A stretch of DNA of 25,675 bases from JBMFOH01 sp049969715 [NCBI: bacterium] (lineage in GTDB: Bacteria > DUMJ01). The stretch's first letter is position 1. Each line of letters starts with the position of its first letter. The DNA is taken from contig JBMFOH010000003.1 of NCBI GenBank assembly GCA_049969715.1, forward strand, positions 1-25,675. The letters are read 5' to 3'. Under the pieces are notes generated by a model. It worked only from the letters and a program-made list of their open reading frames with translations. It had not been told where the DNA came from and did not search any database. The position numbers and the translations under genes are program-made. Of the stretch, positions 7,171 to 15,704 are shown piece after piece.

Positions 7171-8271
7171 TTGAAAGGTTCTATAAGAGAGATCCAAGTG
7201 AAAGAAGAAAGAATGAGGGATTTACTATTAGAAAAAAATGCCCAAGGACTCCTCATTACTTTAAAACATAACTTTGCTTGGGCTACAGGGGGAGGAGATA
7301 GCCATGTAGGTCTTATTACTGAAATCGGAAATACTAGTCTATTAATCACTAAAACAGAATCTTATGTTATATCAAATAGTATAGAAGCCCCAAGGGTAAA
7401 AAGGGAAGAGATGAATCTGTTCAGCCACTATAAGTTTGAGATATTTCCTTGGTATCAGCCTGAAAAGAAAGAGCAATTAGTGAAGGAGATAACAGATAAT
7501 AATTTTATAACTGACGTCCCATTTGGTGATGGCAGGGTAGTAGACCTATTCCCTCTTAGATATCCTTTAACTGAAGAGGAGATAGAAAGAATAAAAGAGT
7601 TAGGCAAAGAAACAAGTTTATCTATGGAAGAGGTATGTAAAAGAATCTCCTCAGGGGATACGGAGCTAGAGGTGGCAGGATTACTCTCTAACACATTACT
7701 GACAAAAGGCATCTATCCTAGTGTACTCTTAGTAGCATCTGATGAAAGAATCTTCAACTTTAGACATCCTATCCCTACATCTAAAAGGATATCAAAATAT
7801 GTGATGGTAGCAATATGTGCTTTGAAAGAGGGGATACAGGTAGCTATTACTAGATTAGTTCATTTTGGGAGAGTCCCTAAAGAGATAAGAGATAAACATA
7901 ATGCAGTAGTAAGGATAGATGCTACCCTCATACATAATACTAAGGTAGGAATAAAATGGAGTGATATCCTACAAAGAGGTATAGAAGCTTATGAAGAACT
8001 TGGATATCCAGAAGAATGGCAGAAACATCACCAAGGAGGACCAACCGGTTATCTCAGCAGGGAGTTTATAGTAAATCCTACAACTAAAGGAACAGTACTA
8101 AACAATCAACCTGTTGCTTGGAATCCTTCTATTACAGGGACAAAGTCTGAAGATACAATCTTAGTGCAGGAAGAAAGGACAGAACTTGTTACTCCTGTAT
8201 CTGACTGGCCTATAGTAGAAGTAGATGTAGAAGGAATAAGGTATAAAAGACCTGATATTTTGGAGAGATAG
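7171..8271 (+). CDS. M24-family (aminopeptidase P/creatinase fold) protein lacking metal ligands
   Basis: A 366-residue protein with a creatinase-like N-domain (about 10-130) and a pita-bread C-domain (about 140-366). The C-domain keeps FRHPIPT, HHQGGPTGYLSRE (His286/287) and KSEDTILVQEE (Glu327). The two aspartates normally found in the DFG..D pattern are replaced: the matching strands read MVAICALKEGIQVAITR, with alanines at 214 and 225. The first metal-binding Glu also appears to be Asn318. It is therefore probably not an ordinary metallopeptidase. It may be a metal-free hydrolase, as creatinase is, or a non-catalytic binding protein. The start is TTG at 7171 after TAGGAGGTG; an ATG at 7213 is less likely. 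Confidence 0.78.
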   Translation: MKGSIREIQVKEERMRDLLLEKNAQGLLITLKHNFAWATGGGDSHVGLITEIGNTSLLITKTESYVISNSIEAPRVKREEMNLFSHYKFEIFPWYQPEKKEQLVKEITDNNFITDVPFGDGRVVDLFPLRYPLTEEEIERIKELGKETSLSMEEVCKRISSGDTELEVAGLLSNTLLTKGIYPSVLLVASDERIFNFRHPIPTSKRISKYVMVAICALKEGIQVAITRLVHFGRVPKEIRDKHNAVVRIDATLIHNTKVGIKWSDILQRGIEAYEELGYPEEWQKHHQGGPTGYLSREFIVNPTTKGTVLNNQPVAWNPSITGTKSEDTILVQEERTELVTPVSDWPIVEVDVEGIRYKRPDILER

Positions 8272-8272
8272 A

Positions 8273-9313
8273 ATGAAGGCATTTATAATGGCAGCAGGAG
8301 AAGGTACAAGGTTAAGACCCCTTACATATATTAGACCAAAACCTCTTGTTCCCCTTGCCAACAAACCAATAATCTTAAGGGTCATTTCTCTTCTCAAGTC
8401 GAATGGTTTTACAGAGATGATAATAAACCTCCATTATCAAGGAGAAAAGATAAAAGAAGCCTTAGGAGAGGGGAAAGATTATGGAGTGGATATTGTATAT
8501 TCTGAAGAAGAAACCCTTCTTGGGACTGCCGGTGGAGTAAAGAAGATGGAGGATTTACTGCCGAATACTTTCCTAGTGATCAGTGGAGATATAGCTACAG
8601 ATATAAATCTGAGAGAGATGTGGGCATTTCACAAAAAGAAGAACGCCCTAGTAACACTGGCAGCTACAATAGTGGATGATCCAACTAAATATGGCGTAAT
8701 TTCTCTTAATAGTGATGGAAAGATACAAAACTTTCTAGAAAAACCATCTAAGGATAAGGTCTTTAGTCCTATAGTAAATGCAGGAATATATGTAGTAGAA
8801 AAGGAGGTCCTTAAGGATATCCCCCATAATAAATTCTATGATTTTGGTAAACAGTTGTTTCCTCTTCTTATAGAAAAAGGAGCTCCAGTATTTGGATATC
8901 TTTCTAGCGCATATTGGAAAGATATCGGAAATGTATGGGACTATAAAAAGGTGCATAATGATATAGGGGATGGAAAACTCCAGATACCTATATATGGTGA
9001 ACTCTTTACCGATAATGTAAGAGTGGGCATTGGAGCAGATATAGATAAAGCTAATTTCTTTGGTAATGTGTTTATAGGAAATAATGTAGAGCTTGCTGAA
9101 GGAGTTACAATAGTAGGTCCCACTTTTATAGGTGACCATACAAGGATAGGGAAGAATGTAAGGATAGAAGAATCGGTAATATGGGAGAATGTTTACATAG
9201 AAGAAGATACTACAATAGTAAGAACTGTGATAGGTGATAATACCAGAATATTAAAAGAGAGCTACATAATGGATGGAATTCTCTGTAACCTTCCTATAGA
9301 GGTAATGAGGTAG
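8273..9313 (+). CDS. Sugar-1-phosphate nucleotidyltransferase with left-handed beta-helix tail
   Basis: The 346-residue protein opens with the nucleotidyltransferase signature (MAAGEGTRLRPLT, residues 6-18, then RPKPLVPLANKP). It has the metal-binding ISGDIATD loop near residue 103 and a C-terminal hexapeptide-repeat region from about 250 (for example FIGNNVELAEGVTIVGPTFI). It should activate a sugar phosphate with an NTP and release pyrophosphate. Candidates are mannose-1-phosphate guanylyltransferase and glucose-1-phosphate thymidylyl/uridylyltransferase; the sequence does not settle which. It begins 1 nt after the M24 stop and is followed directly by the RmlD-like gene, so an activated sugar for the cell envelope or a glycosylated small molecule is the likely product. 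Confidence 0.88.
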   Translation: MKAFIMAAGEGTRLRPLTYIRPKPLVPLANKPIILRVISLLKSNGFTEMIINLHYQGEKIKEALGEGKDYGVDIVYSEEETLLGTAGGVKKMEDLLPNTFLVISGDIATDINLREMWAFHKKKNALVTLAATIVDDPTKYGVISLNSDGKIQNFLEKPSKDKVFSPIVNAGIYVVEKEVLKDIPHNKFYDFGKQLFPLLIEKGAPVFGYLSSAYWKDIGNVWDYKKVHNDIGDGKLQIPIYGELFTDNVRVGIGADIDKANFFGNVFIGNNVELAEGVTIVGPTFIGDHTRIGKNVRIEESVIWENVYIEEDTTIVRTVIGDNTRILKESYIMDGILCNLPIEVMR

Positions 9314-10159
9314 ATGAGAGTTTTAATTACAGGTTCAAATGGACAGTTAGGAAAGGCAGTAACAGAAGTATTTTTTAAAGAGAATATTGAGGTTTACCCT
9401 ATCCCTCATTCACGATTAGACATATCTAATAGAGAAGAGGTAAAGGGAATATTTACTTCTTATTTACCAGATATAGTGATAAACTGCGCTGCTTACACTA
9501 ATGTAGATGGATGCGAGAAGGAGCCAGAAAAAGCATACAGGATGAATACTTTAGGTCCTAAAAATCTTGCTATCATCTCTGAAAGATTGAATATATTTCT
9601 CATTCATATAAGTACAGATTATGTGTTTGATGGGGAAAAGGATTCTCCTTATACTGAATTTGACCTCCCACATCCGATAAATACTTATGGTAGAAGTAAG
9701 TTGGAGGGAGAGAACTTTGTAAAATCCTTCTCAAGACACTTTGCTATTGTTAGGACTAGCTGGCTATATGGGGATGGAAATAATTTTGTTACAAAGATAA
9801 TAGAAAGGGCCAAAATCGATAAAGAGCTTAAGATAGTAGAAGACCAATTTGGTTCTCCAACTTACACCTATGATGTAGCAAAGGCAATACTCTCTATAGC
9901 AAAAAATGACGCCTGTGGTCTCTATCATAGTGCAAATGTGGGGGTAGTTTCTAGATATGAAGAAGCAAGGTTCATTGTAGAGAATCTATCCCTTAACATA
10001 GATATAATACCAGTAAAACAAAAAGAATATGTACTACCAGCAGTAAGGCCACGATATACCCCATTAGAGAATTATCTTCTAGGTTTAGAAGATATATATC
10101 ATATGAGAGACTGGAAAGAAGCAATGGAGGAATTCTTAAAAAAGGAGATGGCAAGATGA
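9314..10159 (+). CDS. rmlD: dTDP-4-dehydrorhamnose reductase-like protein (RmlD family)
   Basis: A 281-residue extended short-chain dehydrogenase. It has the N-terminal NAD(P)-binding TGSNGQLG (7-14), the NCAAYTNVDGCEKEP segment typical of RmlD, the catalytic STDYVFDG and the YGRSKLEGE (YxxxK) motif. Members reduce dTDP-4-keto-6-deoxymannose to dTDP-rhamnose with NAD(P)H. No rmlB or rmlC lies in the window, so rhamnose synthesis is not proven here; related enzymes act on other keto-sugars. The ATG follows the upstream stop with no gap, and the end overlaps the radical SAM gene by 4 nt. Confidence 0.88.
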   Translation: MRVLITGSNGQLGKAVTEVFFKENIEVYPIPHSRLDISNREEVKGIFTSYLPDIVINCAAYTNVDGCEKEPEKAYRMNTLGPKNLAIISERLNIFLIHISTDYVFDGEKDSPYTEFDLPHPINTYGRSKLEGENFVKSFSRHFAIVRTSWLYGDGNNFVTKIIERAKIDKELKIVEDQFGSPTYTYDVAKAILSIAKNDACGLYHSANVGVVSRYEEARFIVENLSLNIDIIPVKQKEYVLPAVRPRYTPLENYLLGLEDIYHMRDWKEAMEEFLKKEMAR

Positions 10160-11535
10160 AGATACTTCTCATAAATCCACCTGCAGCAAGCTATTATCAC
10201 AGACTGGGGTTAAAATATCCTCCTCTTGGGATAGGATATATAGGAGCTATACTGCAGAATAGTGGATATAAAGTAAAGGTAATAGACTTAAACGTTGAGA
10301 ATGTAAAGAGAGAGGCTATTCCCTATCAAGATTACAATATAGTAGGAATATCTACCGATACTACAAGGTATCCAGAGGCTATAAAGATAGCTAGAAATGC
10401 TAAGAGTAAGAACTGTATAGTAGTAATAGGTGGACCTCATACTACATTCTTAGACAAAGAGACATTGGAAACCGGAGTTATAGACTATGTAGTAAGAGGA
10501 GAGGGAGAGTATATCATGCTAAATCTAGTAAAAGCAATAAATGGGGAGATACCGATAACTGAGGTAAAAGGGATCTCTTATCTGAGAGACAATAAATTGA
10601 TAAGAAATCTTGATGCCCCATTTATTGAAGACCTAGATAACTTACCCTTTCCTGCCCGGAATCTACTTCCTATGGATAGATATACTGCTAAACTAGAAGG
10701 CACATATGCCACATCTCTTATTACATCAAGAGGATGTCCATTCAACTGTAGTTTTTGTTCTTCTAGCATATTCTCTGGAATAAAGTGGCGGGCAAGAAGT
10801 CCAGAAAATATACTAGAAGAACTTGAGATTCTACACAAAAAGTATGGTTTTAAGGCTATCGCCTTTTGGGATGACAACTTTACTTTAGACCCAAAGAGAG
10901 TGATAGAGATATGTGAAGGGATACTAAAGAGGAACTGGCACTTCAAATGGTGGGCATTTTCCCGTACTGAAAGCATATTAAAATATCCTAAGATGGTGGA
11001 AATTATGTCAAAAGCTGGGAACTATATGCTGTTTGTTGGCTTTGAAAGCGCAAATCAAGAGGTCTTGGACGGTTATGGCAAAAAACTCATTACAGATAAG
11101 GCTAGAGAGGTAGTTAATATACTTAGAAAGTACAATATAAAGATAATGGGGAGTTTTATTATTGGGGCTATCGGTGAAACAAAGGAAATGATACAGAAGA
11201 CTATAAGTTATGCCAAGAAACTAAACCCCGATATAGCCCAATTTTCTATATTAACCCCCTATCCTGGAACTGCCCTTTTCAAAGAAGTAGAGTCTAAGAT
11301 TATAAATAAAAATTGGAAAGTATATACTGGGGGACACAACGTCTTCCATCTTGAAACTCTCAGTCCATTACAATTGAGGTGGTTAGCTGCTAAAGCCTAT
11401 ATATCATTTTATGGAAGACCAGAGAGATTCCTTAGGCAAGGGATTCCAAGTCTATGGAATATGATACTTGGCTACAAGATAGATAAAAAAGTCCCTATTA
11501 AGTTTCTCAATGGAGACTGGCAAGCAATAGTCTGA
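10156..11535 (+). CDS. B12-binding-domain radical SAM protein
   Basis: The 459-residue protein has a cobalamin-binding-like domain at 1-140 (LLINPPAA start, PPLGIGYIGAIL, VVIGGPHTT). A radical SAM core follows, with the CxxxCxxC cluster motif TSRGCPFNCSFCSSS near 190-205, and then a C-terminal extension. The DxHxxG cobalamin-ligand motif is not seen; the matching place reads STDTTRYPEA, so any cobalamin would bind without a protein histidine, or the domain may not bind it. The class includes methyltransferases, cyclases and tailoring enzymes of lipids and natural products; the substrate is unknown. Its genes for an activated sugar upstream and an MFS exporter downstream suggest modification of a glycolipid or secreted metabolite. 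Confidence 0.88.
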   Translation: MKILLINPPAASYYHRLGLKYPPLGIGYIGAILQNSGYKVKVIDLNVENVKREAIPYQDYNIVGISTDTTRYPEAIKIARNAKSKNCIVVIGGPHTTFLDKETLETGVIDYVVRGEGEYIMLNLVKAINGEIPITEVKGISYLRDNKLIRNLDAPFIEDLDNLPFPARNLLPMDRYTAKLEGTYATSLITSRGCPFNCSFCSSSIFSGIKWRARSPENILEELEILHKKYGFKAIAFWDDNFTLDPKRVIEICEGILKRNWHFKWWAFSRTESILKYPKMVEIMSKAGNYMLFVGFESANQEVLDGYGKKLITDKAREVVNILRKYNIKIMGSFIIGAIGETKEMIQKTISYAKKLNPDIAQFSILTPYPGTALFKEVESKIINKNWKVYTGGHNVFHLETLSPLQLRWLAAKAYISFYGRPERFLRQGIPSLWNMILGYKIDKKVPIKFLNGDWQAIV

Positions 11536-11539
11536 CGAT

Positions 11540-12784
11540 ATGGACAGTTTTGTAGAAAGATACTACAAGAGGAACTTTCTGGTTAATAGTCTAGATGTAG
11601 GATTTTTTACCCTTGGGCTTACATTCGTTTCTACCTCTACTATATTTCCTGTTCTTATCAAAAACCTTGGTGGTTCAAACCTTCATATAGGACTTATTCC
11701 TGCCATTGCCAACCTAGGTTGGACGATTCCTAGTTTGTTTGGAGCAAAGTTAATAGCAAATATGCCAAGAAAGTTAGGCTTCATACTGAAAGGAACAGTA
11801 TGGGAAAGAGTTCCTTATCTGATCATTGCTATACTACTTTTATTCTTAGCCCCTAAGAATCCAACCTTAACATTATACCTCTCTCTTTTACTTCTCTTCG
11901 TTACTACCTTCGCTGGGGGAATACTCTTCCCTGCATGGCTTGATCTCATAGGTAAGATCATTATACCCTCTAAAAGGGGGACATTCTTTGCTATAGGAGG
12001 AGGAATAGGTGGGGCAGCAGGGATAGTTGCATCATTTATAGCCAAACAATTTTTAGAGACTTATCCATTTCCTCTCAACTTCTTTTATTGTTTTTTAAGC
12101 GCAAGTATCTCTCTTGGTATTTCCTATCTATTTATTTCTCTTGCCAAAGAACCAGAGTCAGATGTAAACTCAGACGAGATTGGCTTCTCCGACTATATAA
12201 AGAGCCTTCCTACTGTTTTAAAAAATGATAGAAACTTTTCCTTTTACATTCTAGCTAGGGTTATAGCCACACTAGGAAGTATGGGGGTCGGGTTCTATAC
12301 GGTATACAGCCTAAAGGAATTTGCTCTTGCAGACGAATATGCTGGCATCTTCAGTGCATTTCTCTTAGGTTCTCAGACACTCTCTACCTTCATCTTAGGG
12401 CCTATAGGTGATAAAAGGGGGCACAAACTCATCCTCTCCTCTGGGATTCTATCTCTTACCCTAGCATATTTAGGGCTCCTATTAGGGATAGGCTCTTGGA
12501 CAGCTTATCTAGCCTTTACATTTTTAGGCATAAACTATAGTGCATTCAATACATCGGGTTTGGCTTTATTAATAGAATTTACAGATGAAGAATTAAGGGC
12601 GATATATGTAGCCCTCTCCAATACGATAATAGGGCCATTCAGTTTCATTGCCCCAATTATAGGCGGGACATTAGCCAATAGCTTAGGTTATAAGATAATG
12701 TTTCTAATCTCTCTAATATTGAGTCTAGTAGGATTTCTCATTATGCATTTTATGGTTAAAGAACCGAGGAAGTCTCTTAACTAG
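11540..12784 (+). CDS. Major facilitator superfamily transporter
   Basis: The 414-residue protein is hydrophobic throughout, with about twelve membrane segments in two halves joined by a charged loop near 200-220 (KEPESDVNSDEIGFSDYI). The segment GPIGDKRGHKLIL in the second half matches the MFS loop between helices 8 and 9 (GxxxDRxGRR type). The substrate cannot be read from the sequence; export of the product of the upstream enzymes is plausible. It starts 4 nt after the radical SAM stop, with only a weak ribosome binding site. Its last 60 nt overlap the convergent metal permease gene, and I see no terminator between them. Confidence 0.87.
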   Translation: MDSFVERYYKRNFLVNSLDVGFFTLGLTFVSTSTIFPVLIKNLGGSNLHIGLIPAIANLGWTIPSLFGAKLIANMPRKLGFILKGTVWERVPYLIIAILLLFLAPKNPTLTLYLSLLLLFVTTFAGGILFPAWLDLIGKIIIPSKRGTFFAIGGGIGGAAGIVASFIAKQFLETYPFPLNFFYCFLSASISLGISYLFISLAKEPESDVNSDEIGFSDYIKSLPTVLKNDRNFSFYILARVIATLGSMGVGFYTVYSLKEFALADEYAGIFSAFLLGSQTLSTFILGPIGDKRGHKLILSSGILSLTLAYLGLLLGIGSWTAYLAFTFLGINYSAFNTSGLALLIEFTDEELRAIYVALSNTIIGPFSFIAPIIGGTLANSLGYKIMFLISLILSLVGFLIMHFMVKEPRKSLN

Positions 12785-13561
12785 GAGGGATAGTACAAAT
12801 ATAAAGACATTTACAAGGATGATTACCCCTCCAGAAGCCACATTAAAGTAATAAGAAAAGAGTAAACCAATAAAGATAGAAAAAACCCCTATAAGCATAG
12901 AGAAAATGGTGGTCATCTTGAAGCTATTGGAAACCTCTATAGCAGTAGCAACAGGAAGCACTGTAAGGGCAGAAACAAGTAAGATGCCAGAAATCCGTAT
13001 GGAAATAGCTATGGTAATGGCACTTGTAAGAATAAAAAGGATATTTACCCTTTCAGCGGGTAATCCACTTGCTTTGGCAGACTCTTCATCAAATGAGATA
13101 TAAAAAAGAACGTTATACATAAGGTACATACTTAGGATACCCAAAATACCTATTATGATGGTAAGGACAAGGTCTCCTCTTGTTAAAGCCAAAATACTAC
13201 CAAATAGATAGGAATTGATATTTATATTCATCCCCTTGAAAAAGCTTATAATTACTATCCCCAATGCCAAGCCTGTAGAGAGAAAGATTGCTGTAGCAGT
13301 ATCCCCATAAAGTCTAGTTTTTCTGGAAACATAGTCTATTCCAAGCCCTCCAATGATACTAGAAATCAGCAGAGCTAATGATGGATTTAAACCGAGCACT
13401 ATCCCTAAAGCCAATCCACCAAAAGATAGATGAGCTATACCATCTGCTATGAGAGAAAGATTTCTTAACACAAGGAAAATTCCTATCAAAGGGCATAAGA
13501 TACCTATTATAACTCCAGAAATGAAGGCATACTGCATAAATGTGTACTGAAAGATCCCCAT
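12725..13561 (-). CDS. znuB: Zinc/manganese ABC transporter permease
   Basis: An ABC-3 family permease of 278 residues with about eight membrane helices. It has the family segments LRNLSLIADGIAHLSFGGLALG and FDEESAKASGLPAERVN, the cytoplasmic coupling region, and ends in a basic tail. I chose ATG at 13561 (MGIFQYTF) because it follows GGAAGGAG at a good distance and lies 5 nt after the ATPase stop. An ATG at 13606 would add 15 residues inside the ATPase gene. With ZnuC and ZnuA it should import Zn2+ (or Mn2+). Its 3' end overlaps the oppositely oriented MFS gene by 60 nt. Confidence 0.9.
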   Translation of the reverse strand: MGIFQYTFMQYAFISGVIIGILCPLIGIFLVLRNLSLIADGIAHLSFGGLALGIVLGLNPSLALLISSIIGGLGIDYVSRKTRLYGDTATAIFLSTGLALGIVIISFFKGMNININSYLFGSILALTRGDLVLTIIIGILGILSMYLMYNVLFYISFDEESAKASGLPAERVNILFILTSAITIAISIRISGILLVSALTVLPVATAIEVSNSFKMTTIFSMLIGVFSIFIGLLFSYYFNVASGGVIILVNVFIFVLSLLVKRLPRFFNHKMHNEKSY

Positions 13562-13566
13562 ATTTT

Positions 13567-14271
13567 CTACTCCTTCCTTAAAAGTTCTTCTATCTCTAAG
13601 GGCCAAAGGACCTTTTTATAAAATTCCTGAGGCCTACCAATAAAGTGAAGCTTCTTATTGAGGTAAGCCAGTCTTGTAACTTCGCTTGCCACTGCACTTA
13701 CATCATGGGAAACGATAATAATAGTAATATTCATATCCCTATTTAGTTCTCCTAAAAGATTATAGAATTGTGTCTGGGCATTAATATCTACACCTGTAGT
13801 TGGTTCATCTAGGACCAAAAGTTCAGGGTTACTGACAATAGTTCTAGCAATAAATACCCGTTGTTGCTGTCCACCTGAAAGCTCTCCTATCCTTCTCTTC
13901 TTATACATCACCATCCCTACTCTTTCTAATGCAGAGTCTATAAGTTTGTAATCCTCATTACTTAGTCTTCTATATATCGGAGTACCCAGTCTCCCTAGGG
14001 CTACTATCTCTTCTACAGTAGCAGGGAAATTTCTCTTAAAAGAAGTAGCCTTCTGAGGGATGTAACTTACCCTATTGGTATAGAGATGAACTTCTCCGAC
14101 CCTTGGTCTTAAAATACCAGTAATAATCTTCAAAAGAGTACTCTTCCCAGACCCATTAGGCCCTATAATACCTAGGATTTCGTTCTTAGTAAGTTCAAAA
14201 GATATATTTTCTAGGACATCCTCCCCGTTATAACTAAAATATACGTTCTTAAGCTCTAATACCTTATCCAT
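13567..14271 (-). CDS. znuC: Zinc/manganese ABC transporter ATP-binding protein
   Basis: A 234-residue ABC ATPase. It has Walker A GPNGSGKST (about 37-45), the Q-loop in YIPQKA, the signature LSGGQQQR (about 132), Walker B LLVLDEPT and the switch His in IIVSHD. The segment FPATVEEIVALGR after the Q-loop is typical of the metal-importing ABC-3 group. It powers the ZnuB permease encoded 5 nt downstream. The ATG overlaps the end of the binding-protein gene by 8 nt, so translation of the two is likely coupled. Confidence 0.92.
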   Translation of the reverse strand: MDKVLELKNVYFSYNGEDVLENISFELTKNEILGIIGPNGSGKSTLLKIITGILRPRVGEVHLYTNRVSYIPQKATSFKRNFPATVEEIVALGRLGTPIYRRLSNEDYKLIDSALERVGMVMYKKRRIGELSGGQQQRVFIARTIVSNPELLVLDEPTTGVDINAQTQFYNLLGELNRDMNITIIIVSHDVSAVASEVTRLAYLNKKLHFIGRPQEFYKKVLWPLEIEELLRKE

Positions 14272-15139
14272 TGAACTCTAATGCCAACTTTAGATTTTCT
14301 AGATTCTCTTTCATCTTAGAAATATAGTCCTTTTCCATATCTAAATCCTTTTTAGACAAACCCTCTATAGGATCAAGGATAAGTATCTTGGCTCCCGTTT
14401 CTTGAGCTATAGAATTAACAAGTGCTGGGGACACAAGGGGTTCTGCAAAAATATACTTTATCTTATGGTCCTTAACAAATTTGGTAATTTCTGCTACATC
14501 TTTGGCACTTGGCTCCGCCTCTGGAGAGATACCAGTAATGGAAATTTGCGTAAGTCCATACCTCTTAGCAAAGTATGAGAAAGCAGCATGCAATACTACA
14601 AATTCTCTCTTCTTACACCTAGAAACTACCTTCCGAATCTCTTTATCTAAGGCATCAAGCTTTTTCGAATACTCTATATAATTCTTTTCATAGTATGCTT
14701 TATTCTTAGGGTCAAGAGCAATTAACTCGTCTTTTATAGCCTTAGCTTGAAGCTTTACTAATATTGGATCTAACCATATATGTGGATCTTGTAACTCCAT
14801 ATTTATAGCCTTACTCAAATCGAGTACTCTTAAATTTTTATTATTACTTGACCTAATAAAGTTTTCTGCCCAAGATTCTAGACTTTTCCCATTATAGATG
14901 AAGAGATCTGCCTTGTGTAATTTTATCACGTCACCTGGAGAAGGCTCCCAATCGTGAGGTTCTACATTAAAGGGAATCAAAACAGATACCTCTACCTTCT
15001 CTCCTCCAATATTTCTTGTAAAATCATAAATAGGATAGAAACTTGCTACAACCCCTAATTTATCCTTCCCAAAAGAAAAAGATGGAATTATTAGAAGAAA
15101 TATAGAAAACAACACTATTATTTCTTTCGTTCTTGACAT
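14264..15139 (-). CDS. znuA: Periplasmic zinc/manganese-binding protein of the ABC importer
   Basis: A cluster A-I solute-binding protein of 291 residues. An N-terminal Sec signal (MSRTKEIIVLFSIFLLIIPS, then FSFG) lacks a lipobox cysteine, so it is probably free in a periplasm. Likely metal ligands are His62 in EPHDWEPSPGD, the His in DPHIWLDP, the His in VVLHAAFSYF, and a C-terminal acidic residue. The His-rich loop of many ZnuA proteins is absent. I chose ATG at 15139, which follows GAAGGA, rather than ATG 15169, which would put ten charged residues before the signal. It overlaps the fur/zur gene by 22 nt. Zinc is favoured over manganese because of the linked repressor, but this is inference. 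Confidence 0.88.
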   Translation of the reverse strand: MSRTKEIIVLFSIFLLIIPSFSFGKDKLGVVASFYPIYDFTRNIGGEKVEVSVLIPFNVEPHDWEPSPGDVIKLHKADLFIYNGKSLESWAENFIRSSNNKNLRVLDLSKAINMELQDPHIWLDPILVKLQAKAIKDELIALDPKNKAYYEKNYIEYSKKLDALDKEIRKVVSRCKKREFVVLHAAFSYFAKRYGLTQISITGISPEAEPSAKDVAEITKFVKDHKIKYIFAEPLVSPALVNSIAQETGAKILILDPIEGLSKKDLDMEKDYISKMKENLENLKLALEFNG

Positions 15140-15567
15140 TTTTCCTTCAACTCCTTCCTTTTTTGGCATTCAGCACAATATCCATATAATTCTAAGTAAT
15201 GGTCCGTGATAAGAAAACCAGAATTCCCTAGTATAGCTCCCTCTATTGGCTTGATAAAGCATCCATCTAAGGGGGTAATCTTCCCACAACCTATGCATAT
15301 AAGATGATGATGGTGGGTAAGAAGGTTTGATTCATACCTTATTATTCCGTCATTAAATATCACCTTCCTTATCAGTTTCTTCCTTTCAAAAAGTTCCAAC
15401 GTTCTATAAATGGTAGTTCGTCCCACCTTTATTGAATCTAGCAAACAATCATATACCTCATCAGCAGTCATTGGTCGCCCTATTTCTAATAACATCTGAA
15501 GTATCGCTCTACGCTGTTCTGTTACCTTTTCTCCACTATTTTTTATTAATTCTTCTATATTATTCAT
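15118..15567 (-). CDS. Fur-family metal-responsive repressor, probably Zur
   Basis: The 149-residue protein has the Fur winged helix at 1-85 (VTEQRRAILQML, RPMTADEVYDCL, VGRTTIYRTLELFE), the HHHHLICIGCGKI metal-sensing region and two CxxC pairs (CIGC and CAEC) for the structural zinc. It heads the znuACB operon and has an inverted repeat over its own start site, so it most likely represses this operon when zinc is plentiful. Zur is preferred over Fur or PerR from context only; residues alone do not decide. Start ATG 15567; its ribosome binding site (GGTGA) is weak. Confidence 0.88.
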   Translation of the reverse strand: MNNIEELIKNSGEKVTEQRRAILQMLLEIGRPMTADEVYDCLLDSIKVGRTTIYRTLELFERKKLIRKVIFNDGIIRYESNLLTHHHHLICIGCGKITPLDGCFIKPIEGAILGNSGFLITDHYLELYGYCAECQKRKELKEKCQERKK

Positions 15568-15579
15568 ATTTCACCATAG

Positions 15580-15630
15580 ATGAAAATAAGTTTCATTTAA
15601 AATTATAATAGATCCAGTTTGATATGTCAA
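15580..15630 (-). promoter_or_regulatory. Promoter and Fur/Zur-type operator of the metal-uptake operon
   Basis: Read on the minus strand, TTGACA (15630-15625), 17 bp and TATAAT (15607-15602) form an excellent promoter with a predicted start near 15595. An inverted repeat at 15580-15596, ATGAAA-5-TTTCAT, covers that start. As a 7-1-7 box it reads TGAAAAT-A-AGTTTCA with six of seven matching pairs. Placement over the start site is that expected for repression. The operator's ligand protein is inferred. Confidence 0.72.
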
Positions 15631-15652
15631 GTTACTGTATTATAATAAACAT

Positions 15653-15678
15653 TCAGGCAGGGCTTTAGCCCTGCCTGA
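15653..15678 (-). terminator. Terminator of the citrate/isocitrate operon
   Basis: A perfect 12-bp stem (TCAGGCAGGGCT with its complement, 2-nt centre) stands 27 nt after the dehydrogenase stop. Its minus-strand tail is ATGTTTATT, so the U-run is only moderate. It separates this operon from the repressor promoter at 15630. Confidence 0.78.
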
Positions 15679-15704
15679 TAATAGCCTAATGAAAATATAT
15701 CATC

